Assembly (NCBI RefSeq): GCF_024347135.1
Contig: NZ_AP024907.1
Coordinates: 2,719,001 to 2,783,000 of the forward strand
Source of the DNA: Vibrio spartinae
GTDB taxonomy: Bacteria > Pseudomonadota > Gammaproteobacteria > Enterobacterales > Vibrionaceae
Direction of reading: 5' to 3'
DNA length: 64,000 nucleotides
Made by a program: the position numbers and the translations under genes. The notes below the pieces were generated by a model. It did no database searches, was not told where the DNA came from, and saw nothing but the letters and a program-made list of their open reading frames with translations. This document shows positions 1-8,081 of this stretch, piece by piece (position 1 is the first letter of the stretch; the number at the start of each line of letters is the position of its first letter).

Positions 1-404
1 AGGATATGCCCAAAAACATAATAAATAATCCCTGAAGACAGCACCGAAAAGACCATATTCATGAATATCTTTTTAGGGTGACGTAAACTCATCAGGCCAA
101 ACAACAACCCTGTCGCACAAATCAGGAAACCCAGATAGGAAATTAAAAAGGTAAATAATCCAATCGATACGATAATCAGCAGTAACGCGCGAATTTCCAC
201 AGCCGTTAGCTGTAATTTTTCCGGCCGCTGGCGAAGGTGAATTACGGCATCCAGTACGGTAAACAGCAACAAAAAAGCACTGAGAATTGTTGGCATATAC
301 CCCGCGCCATAAGCGCCGATACCGCCATATTGCTGGATACTGGTAATGAGTATAAGCAGTGAAAAAATCCCGATAATAAATTGGGAAAGAGGTAATGAAC
401 GCAT
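1..404 (-). CDS. TctB-family small membrane subunit of a tripartite tricarboxylate transporter (partial)
   Basis: The reading frame starts at ATG 404 and is cut by the left edge, leaving about 134 residues. It begins MRSLPLSQFIIGIFSL and contains several hydrophobic helices, one near residues 5–25 and a pair near 70–130, which fits the four-helix TctB subunit. TctB works with a large TctA permease and the periplasmic binder TctC to import carboxylates with a sodium or proton gradient. The tctC-like gene lies just upstream on the same strand, and tctA would be expected beyond the edge. Family is inferred from size, hydrophobicity and position next to tctC. Substrate unknown. Confidence 0.75.
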   Translation of the reverse strand, partial: MRSLPLSQFIIGIFSLLILITSIQQYGGIGAYGAGYMPTILSAFLLLFTVLDAVIHLRQRPEKLQLTAVEIRALLLIIVSIGLFTFLISYLGFLICATGLLFGLMSLRHPKKIFMNMVFSVLSSGIIYYVFGHI

Positions 405-493
405 AAGATACCTACGTTTTTCTGAGAGCCTATATTGATTACACATCACAACAGGCTAAATGTCTGGGCGGAAACCGCAGCCTCCGCCCCTAT

Positions 494-568
494 GGTTACT
501 TTAGCTATGATTACTTTAGCTATGATTACTTTAGCTATGATTACTTTAGCTATGATTACTTCAGCTTA
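494..568. repeat. Five tandem 15-bp units spanning and following the tctC stop codon
   Basis: Four near-identical 15-bp units (consensus gattactttagctat, at 494–508, 509–523, 524–538, 539–553) and a diverged fifth at 554–568. The fifth is the real 3' end of the tctC-like gene. Read on the minus strand every unit carries a TAA, so the array is a run of copies of the gene's last codons and stop. It probably arose by replication slippage. Confidence 0.9.
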
Positions 569-1509
569 TTGATGAGTTTTCCGTATTTCTCATCTTCTGA
601 TTTCATAAAGTTCCCCAGATCATCACCGTACAATGGGTACACTTCAAACCCTTGCTTGGTCGCAAAGTTCTGGAGTTTTCCTTCTTTAAATACGGCTTTC
701 ATCGTGGCAATAAGTTTTTCCTGAACCTCGTGAGGAATGCCGGCCGGTGTCACTAAAGCATTCCACGTCGAGAAACTGTATTTATATGGTGTCGCCTGCT
801 GGAAGACCGGAATATCTTTGTACAGCCCGGTATTTGTTTCAGCCATTGTGGCTAAGTTTTTGACCATACCGGCTTCAACCATACTTTTCGCTTCTCCCGG
901 AGAAGAGGTGGTAAAGTCGATCCCACCGGACACCAGTTCCATCAACGCAGAGCTTGAACCTTCAGAAGGCACATAAGTAACGGAGTCTGTCGGAACGCCC
1001 ATCGCATCAAGCATCCCAATCAGATTCAAATGCCAGCCTGAATTTAGCCCGCTTCCGGATGCTTTCAGTTTGCCCGGATGTTGCTTGATGTAATCCGTCA
1101 ATTGATTCACATCTTTAAACTGGGAGTTGGTTGCGACTTGAATCCCCCCTAAATTCACGGCTAATCGGGTGATCGGTGTATAGTTCTGATAGTTCAGATC
1201 GGTCATCCCCTGATGGTGCATCATGGCAATTTCAACCGTTGCAACCCCCAGCGTGTAACCGTCGGGCTTCGCCTTGGCCATTGCATCATGTCCGACAACA
1301 CCAGCACCACCCGTGCGGTTGACGACGTTGACATTGACACCAAGTTGCTCTTGCAACCCTTCTGCAACTAAACGGGCGACAGTATCGGTGTTACCACCGG
1401 CACCCCATGGAACGATAATTTTAATGGGTTTATCCGGCCACGCTGCCATTGCACTGGTTGAAGCTAATAGAGCCGCGGTAATCAGACTAAGTTGTAGGGG
1501 ATGTTTCAT
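556..1509 (-). CDS. Tripartite tricarboxylate transporter periplasmic binding protein (TctC/Bug family)
   Basis: 317 residues, the usual length for the Bug/TctC family. A signal peptide ends near AMA/AWPDKP (residue 22), followed at once by the family start WPDKPIKIIVPWGAGGNTD, where the glycine-rich loop contacts the ligand carboxylate. It should bind a small carboxylate in the periplasm and deliver it to TctAB. It lies 70 bp after the DapA-like gene and 151 bp before tctB, all on the minus strand. The ligand is unknown, but the operon's lyase and kinase suggest a sugar acid or keto acid. The 3' end is followed by tandem copies of itself. Confidence 0.9.
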   Translation of the reverse strand: MKHPLQLSLITAALLASTSAMAAWPDKPIKIIVPWGAGGNTDTVARLVAEGLQEQLGVNVNVVNRTGGAGVVGHDAMAKAKPDGYTLGVATVEIAMMHHQGMTDLNYQNYTPITRLAVNLGGIQVATNSQFKDVNQLTDYIKQHPGKLKASGSGLNSGWHLNLIGMLDAMGVPTDSVTYVPSEGSSSALMELVSGGIDFTTSSPGEAKSMVEAGMVKNLATMAETNTGLYKDIPVFQQATPYKYSFSTWNALVTPAGIPHEVQEKLIATMKAVFKEGKLQNFATKQGFEVYPLYGDDLGNFMKSEDEKYGKLINKLK

Positions 1510-1577
1510 GTTGGCGCTCCTGTCATATTATTTATTCGTTCAGGTAAGGTTCAGGTAAAAGTCGCTCTATAGGCGAC

Positions 1578-2507
1578 TTAATCGAATGTTTTCATCGTCG
1601 TCCGATATGCTTGCGCTGATGCCGCGATTTGATCAAGGATGACACTTAAGCCCCAATATTTCTCTAACACGTCATCATCAGTCACGCGGCTGTGTACTGA
1701 ACTGAATGTGCCGAGGCGCTGATGAAAGACTTTGGCATTTTTCGGGTAACCAAGCGTTTCAGTCACTGCGCTCAATGAAAGGAACCACGAGAGCTGTTGT
1801 GCAAATTCCGGGGCCTGAGATGCATTGTGATAAAGCCAGTGATACAGATCCGGATGGAAATTGGTAAAGACACCACTAAAGCCTTTCGAGCCATGCTGTA
1901 TCGCTTCATAAGCAATCGCTGCATTGGCATTAATAATGGCCAGCGGTGACGTTTTGGTTAACTGAACCCGACGTTTCACCGTTTCCAGATCACAACTCAC
2001 ATCTTTCAGCACAACAAAGCGGCCGGAATCGGCACAGAATTGAATCTCTTCATCGGTTAACAACCGTCGATAAGGGGCCGGACATTCGTATAATCCCAAT
2101 GGCATGTCCGCAGGAATGGCATCCATCAATGTATTCAGATGATTCAAGAAAGCCGCTGTGCCTTGATTGTCCGGGTCGAGACGATTGGTGACTAAAACCA
2201 AAGCATCGATCCCCGTTGCAGCCATCGCTGTCAGCTCAGTAATTTGATCATCAATGTCAGGTGAAATGTGGCCGGAAGAAATCACCGGAATCCGTCCATT
2301 GGTGTAATCCACCACAAACTGAGATAACGCCACCCGTTCTTCAAGCGACAAAAATAGCATTTCACTGGACTGACAGACGGCAAAGAGCGCATCGGCACCA
2401 TTTGCAATGTACCAGTCAATTAACGTCTCTAACCCTTGGTAATCAATTTCGTTTTGGTCGGTAAATGGTGTCAACATTACCGGTACAATGCCTTCAATCT
2501 TTTTCAT
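1578..2507 (-). CDS. Dihydrodipicolinate synthase / N-acetylneuraminate lyase family protein
   Basis: 309 residues forming a (beta/alpha)8 class I aldolase. The Schiff-base lysine is visible as Lys168 in VVLKDV and the proton-relay tyrosine as Tyr140 in LGLYECP, matching Tyr133 and Lys161 of E. coli DapA in spacing. The usual GTTGE loop reads VCQSSE here, so it is probably not a true DapA. It more likely cleaves or forms a 2-keto acid, like the sialate lyases and keto-deoxy sugar acid aldolases. It sits between a regulator–kinase fusion and a carboxylate importer, which supports a catabolic role. Substrate is inference only. Confidence 0.85.
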   Translation of the reverse strand: MKKIEGIVPVMLTPFTDQNEIDYQGLETLIDWYIANGADALFAVCQSSEMLFLSLEERVALSQFVVDYTNGRIPVISSGHISPDIDDQITELTAMAATGIDALVLVTNRLDPDNQGTAAFLNHLNTLMDAIPADMPLGLYECPAPYRRLLTDEEIQFCADSGRFVVLKDVSCDLETVKRRVQLTKTSPLAIINANAAIAYEAIQHGSKGFSGVFTNFHPDLYHWLYHNASQAPEFAQQLSWFLSLSAVTETLGYPKNAKVFHQRLGTFSSVHSRVTDDDVLEKYWGLSVILDQIAASAQAYRTTMKTFD

Positions 2508-2554
2508 CTTCTCTGTCCTAAAAACATCTATATCAAAAACATTCAGTTGGTTCG

Positions 2555-3784
2555 CTAAATTGCGATAACTGCGACTTGCTGCTGAAGCATACGCGCTTCA
2601 ACTAACGCATTATTCGGCATATTCGCTGCGCCTTCTCTCTCAACAGACAGGGATGCAAAAGCGGTCGCGTAATAAGCTGCCTGAGTCAGGCTTTTTCCCT
2701 TCGCCAGCGCGGCAGCCAATGCACCGTTGAATGCATCACCGGCTCCGGTCGTATCGACGACAACAGCACTGTACGATGGGATATGGGCACACTGTTGACC
2801 ATCAAAAAGCACCACGCCTTGCTTACCCATGGTAATAATGATGTTCTGTACCCCTCGTTGATGAATAATCTGGGCTGCCTGTTTCGCGGATTCCACATCG
2901 GTAATTTCCACGCCGGATATTTGCGAAGCTTCGGTCTCATTGGGCGTAAGAATGTCCGTATTTGCAAAAAACCGATCAACTTGGGGTAAATAAGGAGCAG
3001 GATTCAAAATCACGGTGACATTCAATCCTTTTGCCAGCTTCATCACCCCGTCAATGGCATCAAAATTATTTTCTAACTGAACTAACAGCACCTTTGATTC
3101 GGTCAAATACGGGATCAATTCCGCAACTTCTTCATCCGTAACCAGCAAGTTCGCCCCCGGACAAATCGCGATGAAATTTTCACCGACATCATTGACATAA
3201 ATCACCGCACTCCCTGTTGCAGCCTGATCCGTTTCATAGATGGAAAAAGACTCCATCCCACAGGCATCGAAATGATTCTTGGCAAACTGACTGAACTGGT
3301 CTTTCCCAACCTTGGTCGCAAAATGGACCCGGGCTCCTGCCGCATGAGCCGCGATGGCCTGATTCGCACCTTTACCACCCGGTCCGAATGTCGTATTTTC
3401 AGCCACCAGCGTTTCTCCGTTTTTAGGAAAACGGTCAACCCGGGCAACGATATCGACGTTAAATGCGCCAAAAACACAGACCTTGCCGATCATTGCTGCT
3501 GATAAAGCTCGCTGCGAATTCACAGTACGATTACGGTGATGAGTGCGCATCAAATGGCTAATATCCAAACTTTCATCTTGTTGCAATTCGTTCTGGAGCA
3601 GATGTTTTTTCAACGATGCGCCGCCATGGTGACGTATCAATACTCCGTCTTGCTGAAGTTTAGACAAATCCGTCCGAATCGTTTCTTTCGTTACCCCAAG
3701 ATGTAAAGACAAAAATTCGACGGTTGCCTGCCCTTGTTGGCGCAACAGTTGAATAATCCTTTCTTGGCGTAGTTCTTTGTACAT
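2555..3784 (-). CDS. DeoR-type helix-turn-helix fused to a ribokinase (PfkB) domain
   Basis: I place the start at ATG 3784 (MYKELRQERI), behind GAGGGTGAG, giving 409 residues. Residues 1–57 are a DeoR winged HTH (QATVEFLSLHLGVTKETIRTD). After a 40-residue linker, residues 97–405 are a complete ribokinase: N-terminal FGAFNVDIVARVDRFPKNGE, sugar-binding GGKGANQA, and the PfkB signature DTTGAGDAFNG near residue 345 with the catalytic Asp. Ordinary DeoR regulators carry a sugar-phosphate-sensing isomerase-like domain; here an enzyme takes that place. It probably senses or phosphorylates the operon's sugar substrate and regulates the genes downstream. Confidence 0.9.
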   Translation of the reverse strand: MYKELRQERIIQLLRQQGQATVEFLSLHLGVTKETIRTDLSKLQQDGVLIRHHGGASLKKHLLQNELQQDESLDISHLMRTHHRNRTVNSQRALSAAMIGKVCVFGAFNVDIVARVDRFPKNGETLVAENTTFGPGGKGANQAIAAHAAGARVHFATKVGKDQFSQFAKNHFDACGMESFSIYETDQAATGSAVIYVNDVGENFIAICPGANLLVTDEEVAELIPYLTESKVLLVQLENNFDAIDGVMKLAKGLNVTVILNPAPYLPQVDRFFANTDILTPNETEASQISGVEITDVESAKQAAQIIHQRGVQNIIITMGKQGVVLFDGQQCAHIPSYSAVVVDTTGAGDAFNGALAAALAKGKSLTQAAYYATAFASLSVEREGAANMPNNALVEARMLQQQVAVIAI

Positions 3785-4069
3785 ATCACTCACCCTCGTA
3801 TTTAAATTGATTCTAGAAACATCGGAAATAAATGGTGAGATAGGATTCAAACAAAAAACAAGCAAACAAAAACAAACAAAAATATCGTAACTCCAATTGT
3901 CTAAATGTGATCTTTATCAATATAGACATTTAAAGCATAGGAGGAAAATTGCGAGAAAATGGACTGATTCGGTCACCACACAGAAAATGAGCAAGACGAA
4001 GAGATACGGTCAGTGCACTTAGAATGTCTGCGCAGTCGAATTGCCCGCGATGTTCCGTTCATCCGCGAT

Positions 4070-5458
4070 TTAATCGTGCTGAATTTGATCACGCCCAAGC
4101 GCTTTGGCCTGATAGAGGAGCTGATCCGCGCGTTGCACAATGCTTTGTGGATGATCACTCAGTGACATTGCCGTGACACCGATACTCAATGTGAGTGTTA
4201 AGCCACTATATTTCTCTGACAGATCCGTGCGCTTCAGGCTATCCATCAAACGGTTTAAAGCAATGCATACCCCTGCCATATGGGTATCAGGGAAAAGCAC
4301 AATAAACTCTTCTCCTCCCCAACGACCGTAAAAGTCACCTTTACGCCCCATCACCGAGACCAACTCACCGAAACATGCTAAAACTTCATCTCCCACCTGA
4401 TGACCAAACCGATCATTAATCGATTTGAAGTGATCGAAATCCATCATCGCAACCGTCAGATTTTTGCTATATTTCAGTGCGAACGTGATTTGATCCTGTA
4501 ACGCCTGTTCAATACAACTCCGACTGGCAAGACCGGTTAAAGAATCGGTGTTGGCTAAAACTTCCATTTGGTCATGTGCGGTTTCTAACGCTTTGAAGTC
4601 TTGCTCAAGAGCGACTTCGTGACCGACCCATTCGGCCAGTAACCGTAAGATTTCGATATCCTGACGAATAAATTGCCGCGTTGGACAAATACTGGAGAAA
4701 TTGAGTGTGCCATATCGCTCACCATCCACAAAAATCGGTACGCCAAGGTAAGCTTCGAGGCCAAAATTTTCAAAACAAGGATGAGTGACAATCTCGCTCT
4801 CTGATACATGCGAGAACCCTTGTACATCATTAGCCTGATAAACAAGACTGCAATAAGTGATGCCGAGTTCAAATGTCATCCCCGCTTCTAATGCATTTTC
4901 CGGGTGAATCACTTGTTGAATCATATACTGATCACCCGATATTTTACTGAAAATACCGATGGGTAAACCAAAGTAGCTCGTCCCCAACTCTAAGATGGCC
5001 TCAATACGCTCTTGAAAGGCTAACTGTCTTGATGACGTGATCAGATGCAGTCGATTCAGCGTTTCTTCGGCTGCAAGTCGTGCTGAATCGTCCTGAATAA
5101 TTGCCACAAAAAAGATGGGGGTCCCCTGCGCATTTTTGATCAGGCCACCAGACGTTTGTCCCTGAAAAGACTCACCGGCAGCATTGATATAACGGACAAC
5201 ATAAGGTTCATTTGTATCATCGGCATTGGTGTTGAAACGTTCCTGACCCAGCCGGATAAAATCATCCTGATCCGCGTAGAGCAGCGCGGTGCTCTGATGA
5301 TAAATCTCTTCACTTGAGTAACGAAACAATGTTCTGGCGGCAGCATTCATACACACAACTTCCCGGCCCAGAGTTGCAACAACCACGGCCATCTCAATGT
5401 GCTCGAAAACGTGTGCCAGCGTCTGGGTGTCTAATCCCGATAATGCTTCGTCAGCCAT
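4070..5458 (-). CDS. PAS-GAF-GGDEF diguanylate cyclase
   Basis: 462 residues with no membrane segment. PAS about 10–130, GAF about 145–290, GGDEF 300–460. The active-site motif is GGEEF at 381–385, and the product-inhibition I-site RxxD (Arg372–Asp375) stands five residues before it. It should therefore make c-di-GMP from two GTP and be feedback inhibited. The N-terminal domains suggest control by a cytoplasmic small molecule or redox signal. It stands alone on the minus strand. Confidence 0.95.
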   Translation of the reverse strand: MADEALSGLDTQTLAHVFEHIEMAVVVATLGREVVCMNAAARTLFRYSSEEIYHQSTALLYADQDDFIRLGQERFNTNADDTNEPYVVRYINAAGESFQGQTSGGLIKNAQGTPIFFVAIIQDDSARLAAEETLNRLHLITSSRQLAFQERIEAILELGTSYFGLPIGIFSKISGDQYMIQQVIHPENALEAGMTFELGITYCSLVYQANDVQGFSHVSESEIVTHPCFENFGLEAYLGVPIFVDGERYGTLNFSSICPTRQFIRQDIEILRLLAEWVGHEVALEQDFKALETAHDQMEVLANTDSLTGLASRSCIEQALQDQITFALKYSKNLTVAMMDFDHFKSINDRFGHQVGDEVLACFGELVSVMGRKGDFYGRWGGEEFIVLFPDTHMAGVCIALNRLMDSLKRTDLSEKYSGLTLTLSIGVTAMSLSDHPQSIVQRADQLLYQAKALGRDQIQHD

Positions 5459-5555
5459 ATCTATTCACCACCTCTTCGGAAGCCAAAAAGTAACATCCTC
5501 TCAACAAGTATTGTTGATATAAGAGAAATGTCCATGACTGGTAATCAACAAGCGT

Positions 5556-5590
5556 AACCTCATTCCCCGGAGGGCCCAGAGAATGAGGTT
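5556..5590. terminator. Hairpin between the PepSY gene and the diguanylate cyclase
   Basis: Ten-base perfect stem aacctcattc / gaatgaggtt around a 15-base GC-rich loop. A T-rich run follows on the plus strand; on the minus strand, the direction of the PepSY gene, the tail is only TTAC. It is best read as a bidirectional or weak terminator. Confidence 0.5.
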
Positions 5591-5606
5591 TTATTTCCGC
5601 CAATCA

Positions 5607-7019
5607 TCAAAGTGAAGCAGAATGTGTTTTCGTCACTTGCCCGGCACGCCACCAGCGTAATGCATCAACCACGACAAACAGCAGCAAGCTCACGCCCATC
5701 ACCGGCAGTGCCAACCCCAGTGACACCGCAATTATGACCGCGAGCGCTCGATATAACATCGGCATCACCAGCCAGGTTTGCAATAATGTCTGTGCCGGAG
5801 AACCGGCCGCAGGACGTCGTTTCCACCACATGCGATAGCCCCAAACCACCATCATACATAGCGTCAGGCCAAATGCCGCCAGTAGTAACTGATTCGGTAA
5901 ACCAAACAGAACCCCCATGTGGGCATCAATCCCCCAGCGAATCAGTTTTGCAATCAGCGGAAAATGCTCGAAATCAGCCCGGCTGGTGACAACCATTTTC
6001 TGGGCATCAACAGCAACACTATCGACCTGGGTCGGCCAGGCGCGGTCAATTTCACGCACAAACCATGCTTTATCAGGTGTCTTTGCGGGGACAATTTCCA
6101 GTTTTGCAGCATCAATACCGGCCTGCCTTGCCGCCATGAGAACGCCATCAAATTGCCCATCCTGCGCATGGTTGATGCCATGGGTATCTTGTGGTTTGGC
6201 GTGATGTTCGGCATGGGCGTCATGACTAGCGGACATACCAGACATCGATGTCTCATGTCCGGGTAAATCTCTGGATACGGAAGGCGTCACCCAGCCAATC
6301 GCTTGACGCCACTCGGCAATATGACTACCGGCCCACTTCGACCAGGTTAAACCCGTCGCTGAGATAAAAAACAGCCCCAGAACAATGATTAAACCGGCCT
6401 GAACATGACGACGGCGGTGTTTAACATAAGTATTACGATTGTTCCCCCGCTGCCGGATCCGCTTTTGTCGGCGTCGGGTCGTCCACCATAAAATCAAACC
6501 ACCCATAGCAGCGATCCACAACCAAGACGCGGCTAATTCACTGTAGACGCGTCCCCACTGCCCTAACATCAAATTTTGATGCAGATAATCCAGTTTGATA
6601 CGCAGTGGCAAAATCCCGCTGGTACCATAACTTGCCAGTTTGCCCCGAATCGCTAATGTGACGGGATCGACAAACACTGTCTGAGATTCATAACCATACA
6701 AATCCGGGTCAATAAACATCACCCGTGTGGTATATCCCTCCCCTATCGAAGGGCGGACCGCTTTGAGTTTTAAATCCTGCGGTAAGCTTTCCCGCGCTGC
6801 GCGGATCTGCTCCGCCAGTGTATGAAACTCCCCCCGGCTCGGGGTTGTGAGCTCATGATGATATAACCGCTGCTCAATTTGAGGTGTCAGTACATAAAGC
6901 GTCCCTGTCAGGGCTGCAATAAAAATAAAAGGACCGACGAAAATCCCCACATAAAAGTGAAGCCGCGCAATAAAAGCCAGCAACAGAGTTGCCGGTGCTT
7001 GTGAAGACTGAACATTCAT
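5607..7019 (-). CDS. PepSY-associated TM family protein (PiuB-like) with a His-rich insert
   Basis: Start chosen at ATG 7019 (MNVQSSQAP) behind GAGAATTAGAA, giving 470 residues. One membrane helix lies near the N-terminus (FIAAL TGTLYVLTP) and further ones near the middle and C-terminus. Members of this family (PiuB and relatives) occur in iron-siderophore or copper loci and are thought to be inner-membrane reductases, though the activity is poorly defined. A loop around residues 255–290 is rich in His, Met and Asp (HDAHAEHH), suggesting metal contact. It follows a DUF2946 gene with a 96-bp gap. Confidence 0.85.
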   Translation of the reverse strand: MNVQSSQAPATLLLAFIARLHFYVGIFVGPFIFIAALTGTLYVLTPQIEQRLYHHELTTPSRGEFHTLAEQIRAARESLPQDLKLKAVRPSIGEGYTTRVMFIDPDLYGYESQTVFVDPVTLAIRGKLASYGTSGILPLRIKLDYLHQNLMLGQWGRVYSELAASWLWIAAMGGLILWWTTRRRQKRIRQRGNNRNTYVKHRRRHVQAGLIIVLGLFFISATGLTWSKWAGSHIAEWRQAIGWVTPSVSRDLPGHETSMSGMSASHDAHAEHHAKPQDTHGINHAQDGQFDGVLMAARQAGIDAAKLEIVPAKTPDKAWFVREIDRAWPTQVDSVAVDAQKMVVTSRADFEHFPLIAKLIRWGIDAHMGVLFGLPNQLLLAAFGLTLCMMVVWGYRMWWKRRPAAGSPAQTLLQTWLVMPMLYRALAVIIAVSLGLALPVMGVSLLLFVVVDALRWWRAGQVTKTHSASL

Positions 7020-7115
7020 TTCTAATTCTCTTTGCCGGGATGCAGCACAACTACAATCCCGGTGATTTTTTAGTATCACGACGATCTCCCTGAATCATTC
7101 AGATTCAGGGCTGTA

Positions 7116-7592
7116 TCAATGTTGATGAATCAAAGAAAACAAAGCGGGCGGCGGGGCTCGGGGAAGCTGTTTTTTACGCCATTCGGCGCGAAGTAAGAAA
7201 GGTTGCATCGTCACGCGAAGCCACTCCAATACAGCGCGGTGAGACGCCAACTGTAGGGGTGCGTATGTTATCGCGCTCATATGTAACAACAAAGAACAGT
7301 AGCCGCACCATGCATGATGCAATGCATGAGCGTCTTGGTGGGTCACTGTCGTTGGATGCGTCGCGTGATGTTCAGTTGTCTGACTATTCGGGTGATGAGG
7401 CGCTGACTCGTGCATCATCATGGTTGGAGAATGAACACCAGCTTGCGACATCACCATCGTCTGGGAGACTAACGGCGCTATATAAATCATCAACATGGCG
7501 AATAGCCCACACCAAGCCATGGACCGTTGCCACTTGAGCTTCAGCCATGAACGATATGTGAAACGACTATGAGTACGAATACAATTGAACAT
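7116..7592 (-). CDS. DUF2946 family membrane protein, His- and Met-rich
   Basis: 158 residues. One hydrophobic helix lies at 25–45, followed by a His/Met-rich stretch (MMMHESAPHH, HHATHP) and the CGYC motif typical of DUF2946. The family clusters with copper or iron uptake genes in proteobacteria; function is not established. Likely co-transcribed with the PepSY protein downstream. Fur-like sequence overlaps its start codon. Confidence 0.75.
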   Translation of the reverse strand: MFNCIRTHSRFTYRSWLKLKWQRSMAWCGLFAMLMIYIAPLVSQTMVMSQAGVHSPTMMMHESAPHHPNSQTTEHHATHPTTVTHQDAHALHHAWCGYCSLLLHMSAITYAPLQLASHRAVLEWLRVTMQPFLLRAEWRKKQLPRAPPPALFSLIHQH

Positions 7593-7625
7593 GATAATGA
7601 TGACGATTCATAAATGAGAATGAAT
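7592..7625. promoter_or_regulatory. Possible Fur-box pair over the DUF2946 start
   Basis: TGATAATGATGACGATTCA at 7592–7610 and AATGAGAATGAATGA at about 7613–7627 share the TGATAATnATTATCA 7-1-7 pattern only partly; the first half matches well. It fits an iron-repressed PepSY/DUF2946 group, but this is a visual match and not a scored one. Confidence 0.35.
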
Positions 7626-7787
7626 GACGGTTCGGTATCTTAACATTACTGTCAGAAAAAATAACATCCAAGCTGTCGCGCAGATGATGAATATCACACC
7701 GAAATAGCCGTTATCTTCAAGAGTGTTCATCCCATATTCTGACGACGACTTCTGTCGTTGGTCCGTTTTGCTAACCGAACTCGGCAT
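7608..7787 (-). CDS. Small single-helix membrane protein, unknown
   Basis: 59 codons from ATG 7787, or 40 from ATG 7730. It contains one clear membrane helix (GVIFIICATAWMLFFLTVML) with a short basic tail. It ends 15 bases before the DUF2946 gene on the same strand, so it may be the first gene of that group. Neither start has a strong ribosome binding site. I do not recognise a family. Confidence 0.35.
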   Translation of the reverse strand: MPSSVSKTDQRQKSSSEYGMNTLEDNGYFGVIFIICATAWMLFFLTVMLRYRTVIHSHL

Positions 7788-8081
7788 TGGTTTGATTAAG
7801 ACGGGGTTGATACAGACCGATTTAAATGAAGCGGCGATTTGAATAAATATGAAACAAAGACCACAATGTTAAAGCCCGTGTTCTCAATTCAGGGTTTGTC
7901 TGCAACACGCTGCCGTCATTGGGGGGAACGTTCAAAGAACGACAATTGACAGGCAGCGGTTGCGGACAATATTTTAACTCATATGCATTCAAACATCATG
8001 CTGATTATTGTGCTGAAGCCCGGAGATAAGTCTCAGGCGGCCTTCACTGAGTCAAATTCTCAATCCAGCACATATACAAAC
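7788..8081. other. Intergenic region, nothing recognised
   Basis: Between the small membrane ORF and the end of the esterase gene. No ORF with coding character and no clear terminator; only short imperfect dyads such as the one around AACGTTCAAAGAACG. Confidence 0.6.

Noticed and set aside
3800..4069. Possible remnant coding sequence on the plus strand past the diguanylate cyclase gene
   Set aside because: A short open stretch reads like a protein tail, but it has no start, overlaps the GGDEF gene antisense, and I could not assign it to a family.
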